Source: Nemertoderma westbladi
Taxonomy: Eukaryota > Xenacoelomorpha > Nemertodermatida > Nemertodermatidae
Direction of reading: 5' to 3'
NCBI GenBank assembly: GCA_032718475.1
Contig: JAUCBJ010002848.1
Location: 1 to 48,938 of the forward strand
Length of the DNA stretch: 48,938 bases
Below the pieces are notes generated by a model, which saw only the letters and a list, made by a program, of their open reading frames with translations, was not told the origin of the DNA and made no database searches. Both the position numbers and the translations under genes were made by a program. Below, one piece after another: positions 33,122 through 42,867 of the stretch (within the stretch, counting starts at the first letter, position 1; each line of letters opens with the position of its first letter).

Positions 33122-34372
33122 AATTTACAATACTGGAAATCACGAAATTAGAATCCCATTTAAACACATGTACGTACCAACACCAATACTTGCGCAATAT
33201 TTTCCGGTATGTACTTGTAAATATTATGGAACCTAGTCAGGTATTTATAGCAGTAACCATATTATATCTTAAAATAAGAAATTAAACTTTGAAATGTTTA
33301 TAACATTATTTCATTACTATTAATAACAAAACAACAGATACATAACGAAACCAAGGCAACATAAACAAAAAGGCACTACTTAAACCATCACAATTAAATT
33401 AACTTGAAATCTGGCCAGAATATACGAACTTACAATAATGAATTGTTTCTAGATATTTGGACATTTAAAGATAAGATCAGTGCTGAAAATTATTGAAGGA
33501 AAGAGAATTAGAAATTAAATTCAGAAAAGGGAGAAACAGAAATATCGTGCTGAATTGTGCAATTAATAATGTGCATTGCATTGCATTGCATCACTATAGA
33601 AAGCCAGAAGAACACTGATTGATACCGGTATAAAAAAAACAAAATGAAAACAAATATAAACTCTCATAAATAATAAGTTTGGTATTAATTATTATAGATT
33701 TACGATAGATACCCTTTTAACCGCAATAATCGATGAATTGTACAGGAATATGGCCACAAATGTAAGATAAACCGGGGCAATGAATACGTTACAGTGGGTA
33801 GATTAATTAATAATATATATAACTTATAGAATAATATATTCAATTTGTTATTATAAACATTTTATTCTGAGAATTAATAGTTTGAAATGAAATCAGAGTC
33901 TGCGGATTTGTAAAGGTTTCTATAGCGACACAAATTATCCCAGGAAAACTCGATCAAGTTTCACAATAATTGAAATGCAAGTGAAAACCATAATATTTTA
34001 GTTAATTTTTTCTCAAAATATTAAATCACATATCAATATAATATAAAACTAAAAGTAATATTGTAATATACGATACATTGAGCATTGCGGTAGAGTATGC
34101 TACAGCAAAGGCTACTGACCGGGCCCTAATCCCCAAAGAGTCCACCAGGGGATGGGCCAGCAGTTGCCAGGACAGACGCAAATTAACTAAATAATTTAGT
34201 TAATTAATACGGGAATTGTTGTATTACCTATTAATTCTAAACCTCTGTAAAAAAAAATGGAGACAAGTACCTCATTACTTTAAGTATTTAACCAAAACTA
34301 GAAAGCCAGAGAGCTGGCAGTAAACAAAGCTGCCTAAATGTTAAATATAAATTAAACAAAAAGGCCTGATCA
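33122..34372. other. Gene-free AT-rich stretch
   Basis: No coding region, tandem repeat or recognisable element. A GGGCC-rich patch at 34119-34165 is short and unassigned. Confidence 0.45.
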
Positions 34373-34443
34373 GAATACGGGATCGAACCCGGTAATATCA
34401 CATCTCAAGCCTGGCGCTCTACCGAGTGATCTACCTGAGATAA
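34373..34443 (-). repeat. tRNA-like sequence (tRNA pseudogene or SINE head)
   Basis: Minus strand: TCTCAGGTAGATCACTCGGT carries an A-box-like segment, followed by AGAGCGCCAGGC, and ACCGGGTTCGATCCCGT forms a T-arm with four of five pairs and a canonical B-box. The acceptor and anticodon stems do not pair well, so this is not a working tRNA. Confidence 0.5.
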
Positions 34444-34800
34444 ATCAGCAGAACAACACGAATTACATTCTTTTTGAGGGACCATCTTTCTTACAACAAC
34501 TACCTGCTGCACCTCCATAAAGAGGAAGTTTCCTTATAACTATGATCTTACAATTTACGTCGACTTCCATCTTGACTATATTAATAAATGATTCAAAACG
34601 GTCATTTGCGTTTATAGTGAAACGTGCGGGGCAGCATGTCAATCAGTTGTTGCATTAAATAAGTAAATATAACGTAAAAATAAATCTCACTTTATGTCCT
34701 TGCTAAAACTAATCTAAAACTACAGAAAGTAAAATAATGAGTAATTAACTACTTAACCAACAAAAAAGAAGCACAAATCTTGTAACAACTCAATAGAACA

Positions 34801-34895
34801 CAGCACAAACAAATAATACAGTAATACGGATACAGCACAAACAAATAATACAGCAATACGGATACAGCACAAACAAATAATACAGCAATACAGCA
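34801..34895 (+). repeat. Three-copy tandem repeat, 32-bp unit
   Basis: TACAGCACAAACAAATAATA followed by CAGCAATACGGA is repeated almost exactly three times just past the 3' end of the BCL2L13-like gene. Confidence 0.85.
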
Positions 34896-34914
34896 CTAAT
34901 ACATACTTGTAAAA

Positions 34915-34920
34915 TTTATT
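34915..34920 (-). terminator. Polyadenylation signal AATAAA for the BCL2L13-like gene
   Basis: The minus strand reads CCCCTTAATAAATTTTAC about 220 bp after the stop codon. It is the first canonical AATAAA downstream, so it is the likely poly(A) signal. This is inference. Confidence 0.45.
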
Positions 34921-35140
34921 AAGGGGAATAAATTGATCAGAACAAGAAACTACTGAGTCTTTGTCGGTCTGTAAGTAAAACTACAATTAATTAAAGCGAC
35001 GAACGATTAGTATTACTATCTAGTGGTGCAGACAAACTCGTAACAGATTAACTTATAAACAGATTATCTGTAATGGAAGGAAACGTAAAGGCAAGATAAT
35101 ACGACAGTGATTATATAAATATATTGGCAGGATGAGGAGA

Positions 35141-36454
35141 TCACTTTTGTCTGAAGATATTAATAACTCCCGCGACCAGTAGAGATATAGTCGGGACCAG
35201 ATTGTTCCAATGGAACATTCCCCGCAACTCTTCCCCGGGACTTTCAGTATTTTCCCCGCTGTTTTCCCGCTCTACCGGAGCCGCCATTCCCCTGCTGGAG
35301 TCGACCTCCGCGAGTGTCTCCTCCAACTCGTTGTTGTACATCAACGAGACCGGTGGAGTGGACGGCGGTGTTACTATATCGGATACGACTACCTTGGTGA
35401 GCGCCCCCCAGCCGCCCTGCTCCGTAATAAACTCAACCGCTCTCTCGGCCAGCAGCTCAACCGTAAAGGTAGCGAGATCCGACAGACTCCTGCGGGACCG
35501 TATCAGCGCTGTGTGCGCCACCTGGCGACTGATACCCACCATCAGGGCGAGTTGGGCCCACCGATTCAGCCCTAAAGACGACATTAGGGCTTCATCGCCT
35601 ACTATGTCCTTAAACACCTCGTAACTTATCGCCCCGGGTTGGGCGGATAGCAGCTTGGCAACCGGTTGCTGCATCAACCAAGGTGCATTGAGGAGTATAT
35701 CATCCCCAATGAGCGCTAACTTCCGCGCTAGGTCGGTCGTTATGTCGGGAGACGGTACCGTCCATCCTGCCTGGTTCATGACGTACTCCATGGTGGCGAT
35801 CTTCCCGTTACAAACATCCAGCAACGGGTTCCGCTGTACGAACAACGAGGGACGGCGGAGCCGGTCCCGTGCCGGACCCTCCGGCATCTCGGACAGCATC
35901 TCCTGGTCGGAGAGCCGCGAGAAGGAGATCCGAGAGGGCGATGGGATTCCTTCGTCGGTGGAACTGCGAGAGGAAACCATGGAGGAGTCCGCGGTGTTAA
36001 GGAGGTTGGTATCCGAGTTGTAATTAACGGAGTTCAAACTCGGCATATTATCGGAATCGTCTTCGTACGGGTCTATATTAATGACGGGTGCAGATTGCTG
36101 GTGATCACTAATCCGTCTGTCCGGGGTGCCACCAACCCGACGGTCCGGGGTGTCACTGATCCTGTGGTCTATCTCATTGGACACTGACTGCAGACGGTCC
36201 AGCAACAGCATCTCGGATTGTCCCTCCGAACTGAATATACTCTCCTCATCGGAAAACCCGTCCACGACATCGCTCGGAAACTGTTCCAACAGGCCCGGCC
36301 GTGGGTCGTCATGCGGCAGCCAACCCAAGGTTTTCAGTACGATCAGTGACGTCTGTAGTATGTAATCATCGTTGCCATCTGAAGGACCACCGAGAAAGCT
36401 GTGAGCTGGGGCTCCCGGACTACATGTAGGACTGTCTTTCCTTGTTCGAGACAT
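35141..36454 (-). CDS. BCL2L13: Bcl-2 family protein resembling BCL2L13 (Bcl-rambo)
   Basis: 437 codons in one frame; the ATG has A at -3. Residues 31-46 (YILQTSLIVLKTLGWL) align with the N-terminal helix of Bcl-rambo. Residues about 60-205 are disordered and Ser/Asp-rich with a tandem TPDRR motif. A BH3-like helix lies at 241-255 (DLARKLALIGDD, also close to BAK), then PVAKLLSAQPGAISYEVF (264-281), a BH1-like helix around GLNRWAQLALMVGISRQ (295-311), and BH2 at 337-352 (AERAVEFITEQGGWG), whose QGGWG is as in BCL2L13. A 16-residue hydrophobic tail anchor (about 419-434, LVPTISLLVAGVINIF) ends in RQK, as in outer mitochondrial membrane proteins. BCL2L13 is a mitochondrial protein involved in apoptosis and mitophagy. 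Compared with human, the linker before BH3 is longer and the segment between BH2 and the anchor is much shorter. WNNL at 416-419 is a possible LC3-binding motif. BAK is the main alternative. Confidence 0.8.
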   Translation of the reverse strand: MSRTRKDSPTCSPGAPAHSFLGGPSDGNDDYILQTSLIVLKTLGWLPHDDPRPGLLEQFPSDVVDGFSDEESIFSSEGQSEMLLLDRLQSVSNEIDHRISDTPDRRVGGTPDRRISDHQQSAPVINIDPYEDDSDNMPSLNSVNYNSDTNLLNTADSSMVSSRSSTDEGIPSPSRISFSRLSDQEMLSEMPEGPARDRLRRPSLFVQRNPLLDVCNGKIATMEYVMNQAGWTVPSPDITTDLARKLALIGDDILLNAPWLMQQPVAKLLSAQPGAISYEVFKDIVGDEALMSSLGLNRWAQLALMVGISRQVAHTALIRSRRSLSDLATFTVELLAERAVEFITEQGGWGALTKVVVSDIVTPPSTPPVSLMYNNELEETLAEVDSSRGMAAPVERENSGENTESPGEELRGMFHWNNLVPTISLLVAGVINIFRQK

Positions 36455-38469
36455 AATAGTTACGTACCAATTTTCATAAAGTCTCCCTTTTAGCCAACCG
36501 GTACAGTCTTAACTTACTGACTTACCCTAATGTTTATTATAATTGATACAATAACAGCTCAACTCGTCAACACTCTGACACTTCAGTAAACTTTACCTAA
36601 CTGCTGACAGGCTGAACTGTCTGACTGTCACAGTATCATTGTATCAAATCAAGGTCACAAATGAAAATGTAAGTACCTACTGACCTAACCAAAGAGTTCA
36701 TATGGTATCTATTTTATTTAGTATCTACTGGTGACTGAACCTTCTGACTGACCCTGCACCCATCAGCCCATGACCTTGCAGCCTTGACCTACCCCAGACT
36801 GCCAGAAGCCAGAACTCCCTCAGCAGCTAAGTACAGTCATACTCGGGTACTACCCTGCCGTAGTACACCTAACCTAATTCAAGTTATTACTTTCAGAACA
36901 GAAAAATGGCAGTCAACGCAGCACACGCATGCACCCATGCACGCAGTCATGCGGTTCTAGGTGCTAGGCCTATCACATTTGAGGCACAGTTATTTGATTT
37001 AATTTTTTTACGTCAACAACAAAGTACAGCACTAAGCTGATAAAACCACGATGCACAGCTTTACAGGCCTTTCCTTTCTCCCTCGCCATTTTGGGATAGA
37101 TTTAACCCGAATTCTACCCGGTACACATGGTACAATCTGACAATGCACGCAATCATCATATCATCGGCCTGTCAGCTTATACACATTGCAGAACAACGAA
37201 CACTGGAACAACTGAGTAGCCTAATAATAAAGAACCTGGAAAAAATTCCCATTATATACCGGTACCAGTTATATTTTTGAATGATGAGTGATGATTGGTT
37301 CCTTTCTCAGCTGACTGAATAAATCGGTGACGACACAAAGCAAATAATTTTATTTAGATACAGTACTGTTAATGAATTGTTTGCCAGAACAACAATGTTG
37401 GAGTCGTTGGTGTAGTATGGTAGTAGTGGTAGTGGTATGGTAGAGTCGCTGACAAGCTAAGGTTGACTCAAGTACGACTCATGCTAAACTGTACCTACGT
37501 ACATGCCATAATCTTTATTTATTGCATCTTGCATGGCGTTGGCGTTCTATAGATATTTGATAAGTAGGAAGAACAGATTAAAATGGTGTGTCACAATCTC
37601 CCAATACACTAGAATCTGATTTGATATTGTTGGTTATATTTCCCATAGCATTAAATGGCGCTTGGTTTCCAAAATTAATTTCCTTAATTTCCAAAATTAG
37701 TTGATTATGTGCTTTTAATTTATTATCATAATGGTGTCGGAAAACTTCCAACAAATAGCCTTAATTGGCAAGTTTGTTTATGTTTCTTCGTATAGTAATA
37801 GTTGCTTAATAATCAATCATCAATCTGTAATGGAACCATGTCTTTAGTTTACATTGCTAGATACATTTCCAGATACGATATATACTGTATTTACCAGAAA
37901 ATGCCTCATTTGGTTAGTATTTGTTGCATGGGGCCTCTAAATAATCTCGATCGTGACGGGTTAAAAAAAATTACAGTTTTGAACCTAATCACATGGAAGT
38001 TTTTTATATGATAGATCAAAGATGGGGCAACATAACTATCAGGCGAAATTTTGTTAAAATAATTCTGCACCGTTAGGTGGCGCTGCAAATTTATGCTAAT
38101 TTTTAGGTTTGTTATAAATACTGTAGTATTAAATTTTATTAACAAAAAATTTCGACAAGTTGTCTGTTACTTTATGCAGGGTGGCTATGTCGACACCCAC
38201 AGAAAGTTTCAGACTAATTACTCAAAAATTGTAGAAGTAGTAGGGTTTTGAAGTTGACAATTTCATAAAAAAAAATATTTGGAGATAATCGACCTTTCAT
38301 TATACTTAGTAATAGTAATTTCAATAGGATTCCCTAAATGGAAATTTACATAACTTGAAAACTAAAAGAGCTATTAAATAGCGGTTTTCAGATTTGGAAA
38401 CACCATTCAATGGTGCATTATAATAGACCATAAAAAAAATTTCGACATATTTTGGACCAAAATGGTGTA

Positions 38470-38500
<31 letters not shown>

Positions 38501-38543
38501 TTAAAAGTTATTATATTGGCTTAAACCTTCGTAAAAATAACAA
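36455..38543. other. Upstream of the BCL2L13-like gene; no other gene
   Basis: No convincing exon on either strand. The promoter of the minus-strand gene should lie near 36460-36700; no TATA box is evident. A 29-base C run occupies 38470-38498. Confidence 0.45.
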
Positions 38544-38673
38544 AACTGAGATATTTCTATACAGGGGAGTGCGCGCCCAGAGAGACACTTTCAATCTGAG
38601 ACATTTCTACTGAGATATTTCTATACAGGGGAGTGCGCGCCCAGAGAGACACTTTCAAACTGAGACATTTCTC
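38544..38673 (+). repeat. 65-bp direct duplication
   Basis: ACTGAGATATTTCTATACAG through TCTGAGACATTTCT occurs twice in tandem (38544-38608 and 38609-38673) and includes GGGGAGTGCGCGCCCAGAGA. It immediately precedes the LINE. Confidence 0.9.
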
Positions 38674-38816
38674 TACGAGAGTCACACGATAAATTTTCTG
38701 GTTCACTTACATTTAATTTTCAGGATTGTTACTTATTTAATTTAATTAAAGAAATGCCCTTTTCAAGGGCATTGATTTGTTTTTACACTGAGGTGGGAAT
38801 ATTGGGTCAATAAATA

Positions 38817-40358
38817 TTAATGCCTATTATCAAAGATAAAAACGCTAGTATGAGTGAACGTTTGAATTACCGACCCATAGCCAAAGCTAAAGCTGGCTCT
38901 AAGGTTTTGGAAACGTGTTTGCTTCGGCTCGTTGCCATGCATTCCAATATATCTGACAACCAGTTTGGTTTTGCAGAGGGCCTAGGTACAGAAATGTGTA
39001 TTTTTGCCTTAAAACAAACAATTCACTTATATTATTAGTAAAGACTCACCTGTGTGTGTATACTGCCTTCTTAGACGCCTCGAAAGCGTTTGACCGCGTC
39101 AATCATAGTAAACTTTTTCGAAAGCTAATTGAACTTGGTGTATCTATTGGTATTGTAAGACTCTTGGCCTTTTGGTATTCCCATCAACTAATTTATATTA
39201 GCTGGGGTTCTGCTTCTTCCGGTGCATTTTTGGTTTCAAATGGTGTCCGTCAAGGAAGTTTGCTCAGCCCCATCTTATTTAACATTTATATGAATGACTT
39301 AAGTGTAGAACTAAACAAAATGTAAAGTTGGAAAGAGTCTTTTAAATCACTTATTTTACGCGGATGACCTGTGTTTACTGTCGCCGAGTATTTTTGGGTT
39401 ACGTGCACTGGTCAAGATATGTGAGCGTTACGGCGCTAAATTTGATATTTTGTTCAATCCACTCAAATCACACTGTTTGTATTTTATGCCCTATCGTTTT
39501 CACCGTGCAGGCGACATCTATCTCAATGGAAAACCGTTAGACTGTCTTAAGCAGGTTTCTTACTTGGGACATAAGCTGTGACCTTTCTGATGAAGCAGAC
39601 ATAAATAAAATTAAATCTTACGGAGCCCCTAAAGGGACATGGGTCCCCCTTTTTTTTTAAGTCCGGCCCGGAGATACTATCTCAGGCCCGGAGATACTAA
39701 GTCCGGCCCGGAGATACTATCTCAGGGCCTGAGATAGTATCTCCGGGCCGGACTTAGAAAAAAAAGGGGGAAACCCATGTCCCTTTAGGGGCTCCGTAAA
39801 ATCTTCTTTATTTTGTCGAGGTAATTTGTTAGTTAGAAATTTCTCTCGGTGTTCTCTTGGTGTTAAACTATGTTTGTTCAAAACTTATTGCTACAGTTTA
39901 TATTGCAGCTCTTTGTGGTCTATTTTCTGTGTTCAAACTTTGCGACAAGTGAAAGTAGCCTATAACATGTGTTTTCGTCTGTTGTTTAAATACTCCCGCA
40001 GTGACGATGCAGACACAATTTTTGTTAATAATAGAGTAAATACCTTTAAGGCCATTATGCGCAAATCTATATTTTCCTTGTTAAATAGAGTAAATAACTC
40101 AGGTAATACGCTAATTGGTGCCATTATAACTAATTTTTCAGTGAACTCTGTTCTGATTGATCGGTGGCACAAGGTGCTTGATCCAAGTTTAACGTAATTA
40201 TCGTATTCGGAATACATTGTTAAATTTCCTTTATTTTCGTATTTGGTGTAATTCTACTTTAATGTGCTGTGTTTCTCAAATTTAGTTTAGTTAGTTCTGC
40301 CTTGTATGTACAATGGATCGTTTGTGTCCGAGATTATAAATAAATAAATAAATAAATA
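38817..40358 (+). pseudogene. 5'-truncated LINE reverse transcriptase (CR1/Jockey-like)
   Basis: The translation begins PIIKDKNASMSERLNYRPIA and SKVLETCLL, the RT fingers; then DNQFGF and GTEMCIFALKQTI; motif A FLDASKAFDRVNH (about 39067); motif B GVRQGSLLSPILFNIYMNDL (about 39243); and, after a frameshift at about 39325, the catalytic YADD in FYADDLCLLSPS (about 39356). SLGVKLCLFKTYCYSLYCSSLW follows at 39851. The 3' end is GAGATTATAAATAAATAAAT, the short A-rich 3' tandem repeat typical of CR1/L2-type LINEs. It is broken by at least two frameshifts and by a hairpin element inserted at 39620. There is no endonuclease domain. Confidence 0.9.
39620..39798. mobile_element. 180-bp hairpin (foldback) element inserted in the LINE
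   Basis: Almost entirely an inverted repeat: ACGGAGCCCCTAAAGGGACA at the left end is mirrored by TGTCCCTTTAGGGGCTCCGT at the right. The inner parts carry repeated GTCCGGCCCGGAGATACT blocks and T/A runs. It is flanked by a perfect 7-bp direct repeat AAATCTT (39613-39619 and 39799-39805), a convincing target-site duplication. No coding capacity. Confidence 0.88.
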
Positions 40359-41567
40359 TTAATATTATAACGTAAAACTGTGTTTTATGAATTATGACCT
40401 AAAGATAAGGAATGTTATATAAAGTACCTAATAATAATAATATAAAGTATTATATCATTAAGGTACATACAGTATGTGAGGGTAGGGGGAGAGGGGGTGG
40501 GGGTGTTTTGAAGTTACATGGAAACTGACTATGCTTAAACACAAACGACGAATTAGTAATATTACAGTACTACAGGAAATCGCGTCACTGCATTGTATAA
40601 TCTGCATTTTTCTGCAAAAAATAATTTATATTAATTTTCCAAATTCCTCCCTAAAGAGGTTAGCAACTTGAAATATTTATAGTTCATTAAACTTATTCTA
40701 GTGTAGGTTATTATTTACGTATAACATTTGGCTTGCGGAATTCTAATTCATAACCATCATTATGACCCAATTTAATAGACGACCTTCAGTTTTATGCTCA
40801 TTTACATGAATTCCTGGCCTTTACTTATTCAGTAGAAGCCAAAACCATCAGTATTATATATTCAGATAGAAGGGGGGGGGGGGGGGGAATAGACGCAAAG
40901 CAAAATGGCAAATGGCAAACAAGCAAATTAAAACTCTAACCTGTTCTATTGTGCATAATTTATTGTTTTGGTTAAAATAACGTGCCACTGTAACTTGCTC
41001 CTTTCCCTAAATTTTGAATTTAACATTCAGGCGGAATAATAATTCGCCAAGGCGAAATTTGCCTCCAGCGTCCAGCCCCCCCCCCCCCCCTTCTCTGTAT
41101 ATTGTAACTAATAGTATCAATAAACTTGGTCGTTATAGATAAATTAACGTGTTTGGACCTTGGACCACTGGTCCACAGCATGAATATACTCTATAAACAT
41201 TTAATAATAGACACATGTGCTTGAATATAACTTTATTTGTTTTCGTCTGGACTCACATGTTTATGTCTAATGATTGACAATGATGTTGTCATTTGGGGAA
41301 CAATTCGAGGATGTTCTGTCGCTGAGTGAAGGAATTAAGCCTACCTTGCATAAACGAGAAAGGGGGAGGGGGGGGGGGGGGGGGGGGGTGGCCCAACTCC
41401 AATGTAGAAATATTAGAATTTGGGATCATGGGATTTGGAATTAAGGAATTTAGAACTAAAGAATTGTGAGGTTGAACTATACTGTAATCCTAATTTAGGA
41501 TTTAGAAATAAGAAATTTGGGATCTGTAACTAAAGAATTTGGAAGTAAGGAAATTTATTAGTAAAGG
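40359..41567. other. Gene-free stretch
   Basis: No coding region recognised. It holds G/C runs at 40872, 41076 and 41368 and a diverged copy (minus orientation, about 40957-41006) of the dispersed AAGGAGCAAGTTACAG motif. Confidence 0.45.
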
Positions 41568-42125
41568 TACAGGTTACAGAGCGGGTGGATGGAACCAAAA
41601 CAATAAACAAAAGTAAACACGTGTTACAAGCTGATGCTGCTTAGTAAAGGGGCATGTTATAGAGACGGGTGTGTATGGAACCAAAACAATAAATAAAAGT
41701 AAACGTGTTGCAAGAATATATGCGGGTTAGTAAAGGAGCAGGTTATAGAGGCGGGTGTGTATGGAACCAAAACAATAAATAAAAGTAAACGTGTTGCAAG
41801 AATATATGCGGGTTAGTAAAGGAGCAGGTTATAGAGGCGGGTGTGTATGGAACCAAAACAATAAATAAAAGTAAACGTGTTGCAAGAATATATGCGGGTT
41901 AGTAAAGGAGCAGGTTATAGAGGCGGGTGGGTGGATGGCACCAAAACAATAAATAAAAGTAAACGTGTTGTAAGAATATATGCGGGTTAGTAAAGGAGCA
42001 GGTTATAGAGGCGGGTGTGTATGGAACCAAAACAATAAATAAAAGTAAACGTGTTGCAAGAATATATGCGGGTTAGTAAAGGAGCAGGTTATAGAGGCGG
42101 GTGGATGGATGGCACCAAAACAATA
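41568..42125 (+). repeat. 86-bp tandem array
   Basis: Roughly six to seven copies of an 86-bp unit: GGGTTAGTAAAGGAGCAGGT ... GGAACCAAAACAATAAATAA ... GTTGCAAGAATATATGC. The first two units (41568-41723) are more diverged. The same sequence occurs as single copies elsewhere in the window. Confidence 0.93.
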
Positions 42126-42184
42126 TTAGTAATGATGTTAAAGCGGGGAGATTAAACATTAAAGATTTTAAAGGCCGACACTCA

Positions 42185-42397
42185 CTGGTAAAGTTAAAAT
42201 AGAACCATATTGAAAGCCATATTCCTGTAGCAAAATTAACGCTGGTGCCAGGATTCGAACCAGGGACCTTTCACAAACCGTGAGATATAAGAGATATCAC
42301 ACGGTTTCTGAGAGGTCCCTGGTTCGAATCACGGTCCCAGCGTTAATTTTTCAACAGCTGCATATCTTTCAATATGGTTCTATTTGAACTTTACCAG
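42185..42397. repeat. Foldback element containing a tRNA B-box in each arm
   Basis: Arms of about 100 bp are inverted copies: CTGGTAAAGTTAAAATAGAA (left) pairs with the region ending 42397. Shared inner blocks are AGAACCATATTGAAAG, AAAATTAACGCTGG, ATTCGAACCAGGGACCT and AAACCGTG. ATTCGAACC is the complement of a tRNA B-box, so the arms derive from a tRNA-like sequence. The centre is at about 42290. Confidence 0.88.
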
Positions 42398-42654
42398 AGA
42401 CTCGAGTTTATTGTTACGCTAATTTTACTAGGTTTAATTTTTTGCGCAACGATTGTATTTTCTTTTACGCTAATTTGTACTGTATGTTTTATTGTATGTG
42501 TCGACAATAATAACTTTTACGCTAATTTGTACTGTCCATTTTATTGTTTATATTGTTTGTAATAGCTATAATTTTAACACTTATGCTATTTTTGTACTGC
42601 GCTATTTGTTATTATAACATTTTTGTTGGGCACAGCTTTTGCAAAGTCGGCAAT

Positions 42655-42730
42655 GACGTCTACGTGGAATCGAACTGGTGACCTCCGAGTTGGAAGTCTG
42701 ACGCTCTAACCATTCATCTAGCGGCTCAGG
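42655..42730 (-). repeat. tRNA-like sequence (SINE head or tRNA pseudogene)
   Basis: Minus strand: GCCGCTAGATGAATGGTTAG is an A-box with D-arm, AGACTTCCAACT resembles an anticodon loop with TCC, and CCAGTTCGATTCCACG is a B-box with T-arm. Several stem pairs are broken, so a functional tRNA-Gly is unlikely. Confidence 0.5.
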
Positions 42731-42821
42731 TAAAAGGTAGAGCTGAAAATACTATCTGATACCTTGTGGGGCGAGCCACGAAGTGAGTGAGCCTTAGCGT
42801 AGTGGTACCATTAATCAACCT

Positions 42822-42867
42822 GTCGTTCTGTCGTTCTGTCGTTCTGTCGTTCTGTCGTTCTGTCGTG
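42822..42867 (+). repeat. 8-bp microsatellite (TGTCGTTC)n
   Basis: Five to six tandem TGTCGTTC units. The flank TTAATAACTCGGCCAATCTT downstream looks like part of a dispersed repeat, but I see only one copy in this window. Confidence 0.92.

Noticed and set aside
34373-34443. Functional tRNA gene on the minus strand
   Set aside because: The T-arm is good, but the acceptor and anticodon stems do not form; it is more likely a pseudogene or SINE head.
35202-36365. Plus-strand frames opposite the BCL2L13-like gene
   Set aside because: Antisense shadows of a conserved protein frame; no homology of their own.
39960-40217. Minus-strand frame of 85 codons
   Set aside because: Antisense to the LINE reverse transcriptase tail.
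42655-42730. Functional tRNA-Gly(TCC)
   Set aside because: A- and B-boxes are present, but anticodon and T stems are mispaired, so it is scored as tRNA-derived.
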